A stretch of 64,000 nucleotides of DNA from Lytechinus pictus (GCF_037042905.1 NC_087251.1:46820373-46884372); one strand, 5' to 3'; positions 44,400 to 59,300 are shown, counted from the stretch's first letter. Numbers and translations: made by a program. Notes: a model not told the origin generated them from the letters alone.

Positions 44400-47300
44400 C
44401 TGAAAAAGAAGAAAACCAATTAATAATCAGATTTTATTTTCCAAATCAACAATCCCCATTGCCATTGAACTCCAGTGCTACTGCTACAACAGGCATTACT
44501 TTCACAGGAGTGGTGCAACAGTTCAATGACGAGAGGGGAGGGAGCGGTTGATTGTACAAGAAAAAGAATAGGTGTGTGTAAATAGTGTTGAGAATAAAAG
44601 AATGGAAGGATTGGTGATGAGTGAGACTGGTTGCATTTGTGAGAGTTTATAGGAGCAACGTGATTGCTTGCTCACTCTTGACCCACTTATGTGTAAAATT
44701 GGTTTTTCCCCTCTCTCTTCTTTATCTAAAAAAATACATGTAATTCCCCCCCCCCCCAATCCTTTAAAAAAAAATACTTTAACCTTTAATCTGACATTGC
44801 GTTATTCTTTCGTCATGATATGTGTTGTACTTCATATTTTGTATTGTACAGAAAAAACTGTGCATGTACTGCCTGCGGTCTGCAACATGCAATATTTCAA
44901 GAAATCCTTTTGAATTCTATTAGTTACACCCTGCTTGTTCACGTAATATCGAACCAGAACATAGATATTACCCGTATTACGTAAGAACAAGCAGGGTGTA
45001 ACGATTTTACCTCTTTAAGTGTCCCCTTATATTATAGCGGAATATGCAAAACCATGTATTTTGAGAATGATTTTTGAAAGGAAGTCATTCATTACATCAC
45101 AATGATCACAGTAAAAAGAATGCACCTTTTGCCATTGAAACTGATGCACAAATAGTAGTGCGCAGTGCGATGCTTAGATACGCACTTAATACGGCTTCAT
45201 ATTACATGGTTGAAATCAGCACTGGGCATGCGCCTAATAATGAAAACAACAGCTAAACACTAAACAGGTAATACTTGCTCATATTACCAGTTTGATCTTT
45301 GTGACCCAGTAAAATAGGTAAATACGGGTTTGTCTCACAAACAAAATCGACCAATCAGATTACAGAATTCATGAGAAATATGGCCCACCCCATTATGGGG
45401 TGTTGCAAGAAACTTACGATCAATTGCAAGTCTATTTTTGTTTCCTAAATCAATCATATGTCTTGCAGTTAATTGCAAATTAGTGATTGATTGCTAATCT
45501 GCTCCTTGAACCAAGAAGTTTAATCTGATTTGCTACAGCTAACATTGATCTATCAATTGTAAAATTGCAACAGAATATTTGCAATTGATCGCAAATATTT
45601 TCTTGCAACACCCCCTAAGGGGGTGTTGCAAGAAAAGAGATAAAATTCAATATCTTAGAGATAAAATTCAATATTATTGCCACTTGTACTGCAGCTTCTT
45701 CTAATTCTCCTATAAATATATCTACTCAATTTTCTGTAGCTGTTAGATTTTCTGAAGTTGGTGCTACCACTGATATCAACATTTAAGCACAGGGTTCCCG
45801 GCGATTCAAGAAAACAAATTCCCTGATTTTTCCTATTTTCCCTGATGAAGTTTAAAAATTCCCTGATTATTATTGAAACCCATTCCCAGTTTTGCATGTT
45901 TTCTAAGTTGTTGTAGTGAATTACATGTATTTTCAGTATAAAAAACAATGATGTGAAACTTATTAGTACCACCATAACAAGTCATTCAATGGATGTTATT
46001 TTGATATTCAACAAAATATAACAGAGTCTGACTGACTACCGTGCTTTCGACTTTTGGGCCGATCAAAATTCCCTGATTTTAGGCATTTTCCCCTGATTTG
46101 AGGTATTTTTCATCAAATTCCCTGAATTTTCCCCGACTGGAAAAAAAGTAAAATAATTTCCCCTGATAGGCTGGGAACCCTGAAGCAGCAATCTGGAGTA
46201 TGACAAATCTTACTTGAACCATCTTGCAAACCAGTGAAGAGCACTCCTCCTCTTGTACTTGTCTTTGTCATGATCTTGAACGATGTCTACAATCATTTCC
46301 TCCTTCCTTGTATCATATACTCTGTGCTCTGTTAAGTGGAAATAAATTTAATAGTTTCTGATTCAGGCATACAGCTCCAGTTTTTATATTTTCTCATTTC
46401 AAACAAAACGAAGTACAAAATCCATTACAAGTATCAGGAAAATCAATACTTAGATTAGGATATATGCAACATAAAATACGAACAACTTTAGAACGATAAA
46501 TCTTAAACAGTAAATTAAAAATTCACTTGATTGTTGATACAAATAATGATAAAAAAATTAAAATAGAATTCACTTTCATCATTTTGTACTTTGCAAAATA
46601 GAAAACAATGCAAGAGCTTTAGCAATCTTACATACAGCATATCTCCTGATTGGAATATAATTTGATTACATTTGCGGCACTTGACAAATAATCGAATGAG
46701 ACATATTTGCAAGATACTTTTGAAATTCAAAAAGATTTTAAAAGAAGATACAATTCTAGAAATCTCTTTTAAAACCCCCTAATTTTTCTTTTCAGTCAAA
46801 TATTTTCTCAAACTTTCACTAATCCTATATTCTATCCTCTAATTAAAAACAAAAGAAGAAACACTGATCTAATTTCATATCTAGTGAAAAAGAACATAAC
46901 GTAACATACCAGCTCCACCACCACTTGCGAACTGCTTGTCCGACCTGGTGTGTGGCCCAACGCTCTCCACTGCTGATGTCCCAGTCGACCCCACCCCTAA
47001 GGCTGCTGGTTGCCTCGGCTGCGGTCTCGTCGTCTGACCATAGCTCCCTCTTGAGACAGGGGCGGGGGCAGCCTGCTGGGGAGAGACTACAGCTATTGCA
47101 GTTGGGGAAGTTGCTGGTATGGAATCAAAGGACTGAGTTGCTGCTGGTAATGTAGATTGTGTGTAGGCTGGGATGTCTTTCTTAGGCTCTTCAATCTGTA
47201 AGTGATCGTGAAAATCAACACAAAGCTGTAAGAACAATTCCACAGATTTATATCTTATTTTGTCCACATCAACAAAGCTACTGGCGAACGTTCCATCGAC

Positions 47301-50300
47301 ACTCTACAGCAATGCCAAGTAATAGGACGGAACACATTTTTAATGGGCAAGGTCCGAGTCCGACATGCCACTTCCATGGGTCAGCTTCACCTTGTAGTTG
47401 CAGTAATCACCCTTACCCCCTCTTCCTCTGCCAGAATGCATTCTCCATCATAAACCCAAACCTCCTGTTCTCTTGCTCCATTTGCTTCTTTCATCCATTC
47501 CTCCTTTGAACACATCCGGCAGAGGCGGCAGAACGTCAGGCTCATACAATGAAAGTGGAGAGGCACTTATTGTTTGGCAGACAAAAGGTGCCCCTCCACT
47601 TTCTTTGTCCAAGCCTGATGTTCCGCCGCCTCTGACATCAGGAGAGTGTTACAGAAAAGGACTTGTCGGACGATTTATCTGACAAGTCCTGTTTTATCCC
47701 ACAGTTACCATGCACTAACAAGGCTTCTCAGCCAATCAAAATCGGGGAAAGTTGTCTCATCGAATGACATGTTGGATGAAATTATTGATGAAACATTCCC
47801 TAGTAGAAATGGAGAGCCTCGAAGTGTTACACCAACTTGTAATGAAATTAATAGGGTACAAATAATCTGGAAGACAAGTGCTCATCTTTTATTTTCACAT
47901 TTATTAGAGTGGCAAACATTCTTTTATGTCACAAAAAGTACATTTCATGGCTACATAATCATCTACGAGCATGCCTGGTGCATTAATCTGATGCCTCCGC
48001 AGCATACGTACATCTGCATATAAATCGTGTCAATTATGAATTATGACACTACTCTCCTCCAACGACAAATCGAAGCAACTCTGTGGAATGAGTTTCTTAG
48101 TAAATGAGGAAAATGTGTCATTGCTTTTATGTGGAAAATACTGGTTTATTGGGAGTTACTTGCTTTAGAAATATCTACACTTGACAAATTGGGATTGTGT
48201 GACTCCAATTCCTTTAACATCACAGTAAAGCGACCAGAAAATATCTTAAATCAAGAAAAAACAACAGAGTTCTTTCCTTTTGTCAGAGTACGACAGAACA
48301 CTTGTCAACTAAAAAAATCTGTTGGCAGCAAATGCTTAAGGGGAAGACCTGTCTCAATGCTATGCTTTTGGCAAAGGAGTGAGTTGGGATAGAAATGGGC
48401 CACTGCACTATTGTGAAAATGTTAACATTGCCTTGATGGGAGATCCCATAGCCCAGTAGGTAGAGCACTGGTTGTGCATGCCAGGGTCCTAGGTTCAAAT
48501 GATTTTAAAACATTTTTTTCCTCTACCGTACTTTAACTCCTTCCAATAATGATGGCAGGAAGTGGGGCGACTTACTCTTTAAAACAAGGATTAATTCCGA
48601 TCGATACTATCGCCAAATTTTACGCACCAAATACCAAAATAGGCCCTTGACAGCATCATTTCCTGTGCGCGCATGAGGCGTGCATGTAGCCATCGTATGA
48701 TGTGATTGCAATGCCCGTGCTGATCTGGGGTTTCATCTACCTGGTTTTCGCCGCCTTTCCTGCATTCGATTTTCAGAAAAGACAGAATGGAGTTATTTCT
48801 AATGCGGCGTTTTCAGGTTGGATCTATTGTGCCAAAAGGTGAGGAATTTTCACAAATTATACAAAACACCATGAAGGATGACAAGAGTGTGAATTCTCAT
48901 ACTGGCAAGTTTGTTGTGCAAGCGTTTTTGCAAATAAATGCTTAAACAGGGAATGGGATTGAACATAATTTGTGATGAATGCTTGGTAATCTAGCCTGCT
49001 GGCATGTACAGTGGATTGCGTGAGTTGCCTTGCTTTGGCGTAGGAACTTGATGATTTATAGGAGCCTACTGCGAAGTAGTAAGTACAGGGCTAATCATTG
49101 CCTCAAACGGTGCCCAAAGAGCTCAGCTTCATTTAGAGCACTGGTCCTGCAAGCCTGGGTCCTGGGTTAAGGTGTACATTTCATAGAGACTTATAACTAT
49201 TATAACTTTGCCATTTTGGAACTGCAATGGAAACATTGATTGTCACTGGCTGCTGATCCCTGTTACCATGGTAGTAGCCATAATGGCAAAGTTACAAAAA
49301 TTGTGGTTCTTAATGGAACAGCCTCCAGATCCCAGTCAGGGCAGTGTAATTTTCTAATATTAAGTTCTATGATTATTTCCTACCCTACAAATTATGATAC
49401 TTATAATTTTACAATACGAAAACATTTTTCTTCATTTGTTTTGTTTTTCTTTTTGCAGGAAACAAAAACAAACTTACCAACGACAGTCCTAATCCTGCTC
49501 TTGCCCAGTTGACCGTTGCTAGATATTTCCGGAGTGTCTCAGCGACAGGTGATATCATGTTGGGGCTTGGGAATATGCTGACGTTACAGGTCGGACATGT
49601 GTAGCCTGCTGGTGCAGTGTTGGAAGGGAAGTTCCTCGCATAGGCATCCAAGCATTCCCAGTGAAACACATCTGTGAATAAAAAGATTGAAAGCGGAATA
49701 GAGAAAATAAAAGTACAACTACACATATAGTTCTGAAATGCAATTTACAGGGTCATGTGGTCTAATGATTAGAAAATTGGACTCATGATCGTGAGGTTGT
49801 GAGTTTCAATCCCCGCTTGGCCATTATCTCCCCTTTAACCAAAAGGGCCATAGAGTTATTTCTGTTGTCTATGAAGTCAGCCACTATGACTGATTAACAT
49901 AAAATTGGTTATTGACCAACTTTGCATTTGATGTGGCGGAAAGCTGCCCCAAGTTCCTATGGGAATGACTTCAATAGAAACAGAAAATACATTGCACTTC
50001 AGCAAAGTACGTCAGCTATAAAGTTGACTGTGAGTGACACCAGTCCATCCACACTAAAATAAAAATATCAATAACTTGGTTCCTTGTATTTGAATTCAAA
50101 ACATGACAGGTCTATGGTAAAAAATAAAAGAAAAAAGGGAGTAAACTTGAAGTGCATTACAACAAAATTTGTGAATATTAAAGACATTCAGTAAAAATTG
50201 CCTCTTGTTGAAAATGGAGTAGTAGGTCTTACTTACCATAACATAACAATCTAACCACATCGCCATCTGCCAATTCATTATCACACAATGAACACTTTGT

Positions 50301-53300
50301 ACTGTAATCACTATCTTGTAGCCATTGAAGATATGACTTCACAATACACTGAAAAGAACAGAAGAATATATTAAATTACATTCACATTATTTTTAATGAT
50401 TTTAAAAATTACAGAATGTTATCACAAATTTCATAAAAAAGAAATATGAAAGCATCATGACTCGGGAATAATTTTTCTGGGATTACATCACAATTTTCTC
50501 TGAATTTGTATGACTGATACAATACAGGTTTTGAAGAGAAGGGAAAAGAGGGGTTGATAGAATATACACATTAATTACCGTGCGTTAAATCGTTGAAAAG
50601 GTGGATAAAGAACGATAAATAGACAGTATCTATATTCAGTGAATAGAAATGCCAAGAGTAAAAAATATTTAGAATTAACGGCAGACCTATTCTCACTAAA
50701 TAAACAATTTGCGTAGGAATACATGCCTAAATAAACAAATTCAAGTCATTCATGTAGATGACAAAATAAATATAAATAGGCATATCACCAAATGAACATC
50801 TCGGAAAATAGTAAAGGTATAGGGCCTACTACTGACTCAATAAATAGCTCGAGTTTGGGCTGCTGACGTCATAATAGAGCCAGTTACTACTCTCGTAGGT
50901 GTGAAGCTATTTTTTTCTCAATGGCATCTACACGTACATGATATCGTATGTTACATGTGTGTAGGTATGCCTAATTCAGTGGAGATGTAAATTTCAATGC
51001 CCGTTACGATGATTGACGTTTGGACTGGCCCGTTTGTAGAGGATGTTTTGGATACATGGCAAAAATGTGTTTGCCTCGTGAAATACCCCCTCCCCCTTGA
51101 AAGTTAAATCAAATGTCTTACCGTTTTTCTATAATTTAGTGTTTTGCTAATATAATTAATAAATCCCATGCATTGAAAGTTCACTTTGAAATAAGGATTT
51201 ATGGATAGGCCTATGATACACATTCAAACTTCACATGTATTGTTAATTTAATGGAGAATCAAATAGCCTAAATCACTATAATGAATATGCATGTTGTGAT
51301 ATGTATAAGGTAGACTTATTCTTGGAATAAAAGTGTGTAAATAGATCAGAACAATTCGTGTGTTGGATGTAAACATCTCTCGGGAGGGGGGGGGGGGTCA
51401 GTTGCCGCCAAAACTTGCTGGAAGTGAGAACATCGCACAGGTGCATGTATGCAGGAATATTTCATTCATGAAGATTCATGTATATTACATCTCTGGGTGA
51501 AGTGTGTGTCTCTCATTCATTTTCAGTTACACACTGTTTGTGGGAAATGAATAAGTTATGTGATTGGTCGATTCTGCGCATGATTAGAAGTTGGAAAATA
51601 CTGCACACTGATTTGTCTATTCAGTAACTCCATTTGACCAATGAAAACCTGTAATATTGTCACGACATTGATTGATTGACAACTGATTCACTAGCTCTCT
51701 ACTCATGATTATTCATAAGAATCTCGATAACCTTATTATCAATCTGGCGCGTGGCTCACCAGTAGCTATTATCTTTCTGAATATTACAACTGCCATAAAA
51801 TGTCAACCAGGAATTGACAAATATATTTACTTTGGAGTGATATTCAGGATATCATCGGAGAGGCAAATGTATGGCCGAGAAGAATTAGAAGATATTTTTG
51901 GAATAAGAATCGAAGACATTGGAAAAGGTGTTTAGTTCGTTTTTGTCAACGGCCTGAATCCCATAGTATTCATGGAATGGGCTAACCTGTACGGGTTATG
52001 CCGAGATAGAGCAGCTGTTTTGCACTTTGAAGCTCTGTCTCGCCTTTCCGAAGGAGGAAGAAACTATCGGATATATGCATGGAATATTTCGACAAAGCGG
52101 TATGAATACCTAAATGGTCAACCTAAATACTACCACATAAAGGTAAGTTTTATTCTGCAAATCTGTTTCAATGCATTTAGGTCTATATGAATATTCATAA
52201 GCCCCATTTAGTTTTTGGTATAGGTAGGCGTTGTCAAATTATGTAGATCTTTGCCTGAGTGAGTGATACTGATTACGGTTCCCGCCAATTTGATTCACTT
52301 CACACTAAGTCGTCGATGTAAGATCATCAACATGACTTGGTCAAAGCGAGAGCAATCCAACATCGGATTACTAAATTTTCACAACCCATTTTCTTTTCAC
52401 CTGCTTTTAGCCCAGATGTCTTGTACAAATGGTTAAAGGAGAATCATTTCATTGCATCACAAATATTTTGTGAAGTTTGCAAGAAACCTTGCAAGGCAAT
52501 TAAGAAAGTGGGAAGGAAAGGAGGCAGATGGCCTCACGAGAAGAGTTATTCCGGCCACAAGTTTTCCTATTTTGAGGGAACTCATTTTGATGTCCGGGAG
52601 ATACTAATCTTTTTGAGAGAGTGGATCTTGGGATCTACACTTCACCGCTGTGCTGTTGAATCCGAAATGGATTACAAGAACTCCGCCGTGGACTAGGCAA
52701 ATTTCCTCCGGAAGTTCGTCCATGATCTGTATTATGAGTCAAAAACTTCGCGGGGAAGTTGAGATCGACGAGAGCTTGTTCAGGAGGCGAACCAAGTTCC
52801 ATAGGGGAGATCCTCGCGAACTGAAAATATGGATCTTCCGGATGGTCGAAAGATCTTCAAATAGGATCGTTCTCTACCCAGTTGAGAAAAGAGACGAGAA
52901 CACTCTGCTGCCATTGATCAAACGACGTGTGGAAAAGGGATCAACAATCTACTCGGATGGATGGCATGCCTATTATAGGTTGAACGAGATCAGGTATTGT
53001 CATTTTACCGTTGAGCACTCCCGACACCTTTGTGCAGAAGTATCGAGACATGGCAACAGGAGAGGCAAACACCGTTCATACTAATACGATAGAAGGTGCC
53101 TGGAAGCAAGGGAAAGACCACTTCTGGGGAGCGTTTCATGAAAGGACTTGTCGGACGTTTTATCCGACAAGTCCCATTATATCCGACAGTTACCATAGTA
53201 ACAGTGCGGCTCTGCCAATCAAAATCAAGGAAAGATGTCAGATCTGACAACTTGTCGGACAAAAATGTTGATGAAACGCCCCCCAGGAGAATGAATGGGT

Positions 53301-56300
53301 GCAAAGCATCGACATTCGAATCTCATCTCTGTGAAGTGATATGGAGAAACAGGAATGCGGCAAGCAAACGCCTGCATTCATGGATTTGATCAGGGATCAC
53401 TATCATCCCAGAGGAAAACCCGACAAGAAGGACAACCTCATGAGAGAGGAATCAACGAGCGAAGCCCCTGCCCGGATAGATTCTCCGCCAAGAGAACTAG
53501 TAGCTTCACCAGAGAGAGCATCGCCCCCATTGCCTCCAAGAGACGTTCCCGGACTGTCAGGCATCCGTCCACAAGCCGCATCATCCGTGCATTCGTCATC
53601 CTCGACTCCCACCGTCAAGCACGTCCTCTCCTCGCTGAGTTCTAGCATCGCTAGTCCGCTTCGTGTAACATCGCCATCTTTCGGCCGAAGCAAGAAAGGC
53701 AAGGGGAAGAAGAAGCATAGAAGTGACACTGTAACTGGCACATTACATCATCCTCCCGGCTTTGTACCCATCGACAAGAAAGAGAAAACCAAACCTTAGA
53801 AGGACAAGAGTGTAAATCTGTATGAAAGGCAAAACTTCGTTGCAGATTCAGGATCAGACGACGATTATTTCCAGTAGATGAGTTCCAAAAAAAAATTTGT
53901 GTTTGTGTTTGGAGTTTTAATTCAGACTGGATTTTGAAAATTACACGCCTATTTTTGTGGCAATTGGAGTTTGGAAACTTTTTAGTAATGACTTTGAAGA
54001 ACAGAATTGTTGGATTTGACTGCTCTCATGATCATATGGATATGAATTTGGAGCTAATTCGCATTTTGGCATTGATCATCGTCATAGTTACTCATCAGGA
54101 ATAATGTAGATTCATAATATACATTATATATATATTTCTGGAAGATAATTTAGAAGATATGTAAATAGTAATGCGTGATTATATTAGCTTGTGAAAGGGA
54201 TCTGTGCATTTTGTAAATATTTTTATATCATTTAATTTTATTCATGAAAAGTATAATCTTAAATTAAAGCCCAGCTTTTCTGATCTATCACAGTTCAATT
54301 TATTCAGTAAGATAACCAATGGGACAAATATCAGACTTAATCATTTTTGTTAAATTTTATTTTTCAGGATCTCTTTTGGCAAGGCCCCAGTTAATAACGA
54401 TACGTGCCTCTACATTCTTCCCCTCAACTTCTGACAGCAACAATTTTCAGAAAAGCTAATTAATCATCCGGAATATCATTGCTAGGTAAGTTAGAAAACG
54501 AAATGAAATTGCCTTACATTCATTTAGTCAGTGACACTCACGCTACTTAAACTTTTCAATGAGCTTCAATTAGACCCTACTAGTAAACTGATCGAGGGTT
54601 TTGTTTTATTTTGTCGGCAAAGTTAAAATGGAATTCTCGATTCCTACAAGTAATTAAATTTGTGTAATGGAATTCATTTAGTTGTAATTGGACAATCATT
54701 TTCTCATTTTCTAAAAGTGAAAAAAAAAAATTTCTTACATTTAGGCCTGAATTTATTATATATGCACCTTGTATTAATCTTCAATTTATTTAGTTCGTTG
54801 TCAGTTTTGTCAGTAAAAGGAAAACGTGATTGTTCTGCGTATAGATATGGGATTTTACTTCTTTATATAATTTTCTCTGCCGGTTTGCAGGACCCTTTGA
54901 TGAGTTGTGACTTCAGCCGACCAGAACGACGTGATCCCCATGACAACCGCCACAACCTCCTGTGAGCTCTGCCGTTCACCGCGCTGGCAACTGGAGAATT
55001 TGAGAAGGAACGATTAACAATCAAAGGGTAGTTTTTTGTACTCCTTTTTAGGTAATCCACTTAAAATAGATCAATTCAAACTGTCTATATATTTATCCTC
55101 CTTTTTTACTCCACTTTTTATCGAAATTATGCACGGTAATTAACCTGTATATTAATTACATCAACCCCTCTTTTCCCTTCTCTTCAAAACCACTGTGCTA
55201 CTTTTGGCCAGTAGGCTATCCACTAAATAAATCAATTCAACTCTCTATATACTTATCCTCCTTTTTTTACTCCACTTTTTCAACGAAATTATGCACGGTA
55301 ATTAACCTGTATTCCATCAACCCCTCTTTTCCCTTCTCTTCAAATTCTCTCTGTCACTTTGGCCAGTACGCTACTTGTCCTCCTTTTTTACACAAATTTT
55401 AAACCAAATTACGCACGGTAATATATTCCATCAATCCTCTTTTCCTTTCTCTTCTAAACCACTCTGCCACTTTTAGACAGTAGGCTATCCACTAAATAAA
55501 TCAATTCAACTGTCTATATGCTTATCCTACTTTTTGACTCCACTATTCAACCAATACTACGCACGGTTATTAACTGGATATTCCATCAACCCCTCTTTTC
55601 CCTTCTCTTCTAAACCACTCTTCCACTTTTATCCATCCAATATAATTTCAACAAGCTTATTTACTTATCTTCCTTTTTGACTCCAGTGCGTATTATCGCC
55701 TGGCCAAACCCCATAGACAGAGCCAAAAAGAACAATAAGATTAAGATTCTAATCTAGGTCTTATCCTCCTTTTTGGCTATGTCTATGGGTTTTGACAACA
55801 CAATAACACGTGCTAGAGTCAAAAAGGAAGATAAGATAATAGTACGCATTAAATTAATGTGTGTGACCGTGTATGATATCATATAATCGAACAGTTAGGA
55901 TGATCCATTGTTATTGTGGGGGTGTACTGTGATGATGTGAGATAGTATAATTGTGCAATGTCACGTCAACAAAAAAATTGTCCCATGCCATGTGCGAGAG
56001 TCTTGTCCAGTGAGAGGGCGAGACGTGTATCGATCATTGAACAAAATAAATCTATTGAAAATCAAAGAGTGCTTGGCCAAACTCAGCCTTAGTATATAAC
56101 GTTACTGTATCACTCTGCCACTGGTAGTAATGCCACACTGGCCGCGGAACACTAAATCTCGCGTCCGACAACACAAAAATTCCCAACTAAGCCTCTCTAT
56201 TTAAAGGCTAAATGTGAATTATTAAGTATTCACGAATTTAAAATAATACAGAAGAAAAACTTACAATTTTCGTTATTTCAATGTTAATTCGGCGAACCAT

Positions 56301-59300
56301 GGTCATTTTCAGTAAAAAAAAAAAAGTTCCCATGACATATATTGGGCATATCGTCACGCTGCAGAGCGTGTTTACGGTAAAATAAAAACATGGTTTTAAC
56401 TTCCAGGTTTGCAGGGTCAACAACAATCATGCATTGCGAGGGACGTAGACTGTGATATAGGCTGCAAGATGGCTTTGAACGGAGCTAAGATGATGAACTT
56501 TATTTTCCCCTAAAAATTCTATTTTTTTCCTATGATTTTCATTGAAATATTTAACTGAAAATAGGAGTAATATTAGGCTAAATTTGAGGTATCTTTGAGG
56601 GCCTACAGCTCAAAACTGACCCCCTCAGAACATATTAAGAACCATGTTTTTGAGTAGCTTGCAATGTTCTCTCTCGATTGCTACCAAACTTGCAGCCAAT
56701 ACGTATGGCGCTGAGAAGCGCCCAAGACAACAAAGCAATGTCAAATTTTTAAAGATTAATTTGCGATCGTTGGAAGGGTAAAATGTGCCCTCTCTGGCGG
56801 AAAAGCAAAATGTACTTAATCCCACAAATAGTAATTTACGGGGCCTTTCAGGATATTTCGCCTGATTGTATCAGTTTCAAAATAACATTTGACAACAGTT
56901 TCCTTTAAAACTAATTTTATTGTAACTGTTGGACATGAGTTTGATGATGATGTATTGTGAGCAATGAATGAGGAATGGATTGTGAGACTTAGAGCAAATT
57001 AGAATTTTCAACAATAAATTAGAAGGGGGGATAAAATTTCATGGCCCCCCTATTTGTTTTTCCCCGGGCCAGGTTAAAATATATTTGGAAAGTAGAATAA
57101 ATCTGTATATGTAGATCTTATGTTTTTATAATAATGGAATCAGGGGACAAGGCTTCTGTCTATTTTTTTTGGGGGGGAGGGGGGGCTAGGGAGGAGAGCT
57201 CATGATCCAAGCAATTAAAAAAAATTAGGGGTGGGCGACTTACTTGCTAAATTTGCAATATCTGTCACAATTATGGGGGCTTGCTTTCATAGGTAGGTGG
57301 GGACAGTGGCAGATCCAGGACTTTCAAAGGGGGGGGGGGGGGGGACAAGCCCCCCCCCCCAAAAAAAAGGTTTTCATTTTCAAAAAAGGTATTCACTTTC
57401 TTCATGCCCATCACCTGTACTCTTCACATGCTAACTAATGATCATCTCATCTATGCTATTGACCGCCGCGATTTATGGCTAATCTCCGAAGAGCGGAGGA
57501 TCAAAACAGAGAGAGGGGGCACACTTCTGTTTTAACATCACTTTTACGTTAAAAATTTAATTGGCCATGGTCCAGCTTTGCCCCCCCCCTGGATCTGCCA
57601 GTGCGTGGGGAGGGGGGGGGGGCTGATGTCAAAGTCAAGGATTGATTTAAGTTTAGAAAGCTTTGCGTGGATGTGGCTGTCTTTCCTTTATTTTTTCTTT
57701 CTGGATTATACTTGTCTTGTCTTGTCTTGGGTTAAGTCGGCATATGCAGACTTGCTGTACTCCGCCAACTTTATTGATGTGTGTGAAATCACCAAGTAAG
57801 CAGGTCACTTGCTAGGTTTTTGATTGAGTTTGGATTTGAAAGAGTCTAATGAGTTTATCAATGTTGTGTCCATGTTTAACTCGTTCCAATCTTTGGTAGT
57901 TCGAGGGAAGAAGCTGTATCTATGAACATCCCTTTTGACTAGTAGACGCTGGAGCTTGATACTATTTCCTCTAGTCTGCCGGGTGTTTTGCTGGATGAAG
58001 TTTTTGGGGTTGATGGCAACAAGACCTTTGATTATTTGGAACATTAGGCTCAGTCTACTGTATTTCCGTCTGTCTTCCAATGAGTCCCATTCTAAGGCCC
58101 GTAACATGGTTGTGACGCTACTGGTTTGTCTGTAGTTCCCCATACAGAAACGAGCTGCCTTTCTCTGAATGGCTTCTATTTTCTGGGTATCCTTCTTGTA
58201 ATGGGGATCCCATGCAGGGGAGGCGTATTCCAGGATTGGTCTCACCAACGTTTGGTAGGAAAGTTGTTTTATTTCCTTGGGAGCAGACCAAAAGTTCCTT
58301 CTCAGGAAACCGAGTACTCTGGAAGCTTTGGAGCAGACTTTGTTGATCTGGGCGTCCCAGCGCATCCTGTTATCCATTTCAACACCAAGGTAAGAGCACG
58401 TAGACACTTCTGAGTTTTCTCAGTAGTCGTTCGTGTGGAACCTTATCGAACGCTTTGGCAAAGTCTAGGAAAGCTACATGTACAGATTTTCCTTTCTCAA
58501 GAGCATTTGTTATGTCATGGATAGTAAGTACTAATTGGGTGGTAGTAGAACGTTTTGCTCTAAAACCATGTTGGTTGTCAACCAAGATTTCATGCATTTC
58601 CAAATGCTTCATAATATGGGAATGTACAATGTGTTCGAGGATCTTACAAGCAATACAAGTCAATGATACTCCTCTATAATTATTTGGATCTGACTTTTCC
58701 CCTTTTTTAAAGATAGGACAAATATTAGCCCTTTTCCACTGTAAAGGTACATAACCCTCATTTACTGAGGACTGATATATATCAGTTAAAATTGGGGTTA
58801 TTTCATTTGCTACCATTTTAAAGAACCACGGAGGAAGGTCATCTGGTCCAGATGCCTTGTTAGGATTAATGTTCTGTAGTTGTTTAAGTACTCCAGATTC
58901 ACTAATAACAAGTTTTTGTATTTCCGGTAGTTGAGTAGAGATTAGTGGTACATTTGTTACATCCTCTTTTGTGAAGTTGCTTACAAATACCTTGCTAAGA
59001 AGCACAGCTTTCTCTTTATCAGCACTTATTATTTTATTATTGATTAGAAAGTCATCAATACCAGTACTTTCTTTCTTTAATTTTGCAAATATAGACCAAA
59101 AAACCTTTGGGTTTTCTTTTAATGACATTAGTAAATTGTCTGTTATATACTCTGATTTAGATTTATTTAATTCTTTTCTAATTACATTGCAAAACTTTTT
59201 GAAGATATCCCAATCTTTGGGCAAACCAGATCTCTTTGCTTTATTATACAATCTTTGTTTTTTCCTACACATTCTCCTATGTGTTCTTGTGAACCATGGT

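Larger units (their letters stand above)
44400..46213 (-). other. ZFPL1 intron 5
   Basis: It contains an 80-bp hairpin (44923-45002), a foldback MITE (45397-45615) and a hAT-like element (45790-46182). The rest shows nothing. Confidence 0.8.
47196..49477 (-). other. ZFPL1 intron 3
   Basis: It contains two adjacent foldback elements (47519-47635, 47638-47803), a tRNA-related fragment (48442-48505), a weaker tRNA-like fragment (49118-49167) and an inverted pair (ATAACTTTGCCATTTT; CATAATGGCAAAGTTA) at about 49202-49295. No gene. Confidence 0.75.
50531..55690 (+). mobile_element. Candidate IS1595/Merlin-type DNA transposon, degenerate
   Basis: The region is bounded by one inverted copy of a repeat on the left (50531-50660) and about four direct copies on the right (55050-55690). 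The decayed ISXO2-like transposase lies between. Eukaryotic Merlin elements use transposases of the IS1016/IS1595 lineage, so the domain fits. Exact termini and target duplication were not resolved, so the boundaries are approximate. Confidence 0.5.

Noticed and set aside
54880-54965. Possible terminal exon after TTTGCAG
   Set aside because: Only a short frame with no matching upstream exon or similarity.
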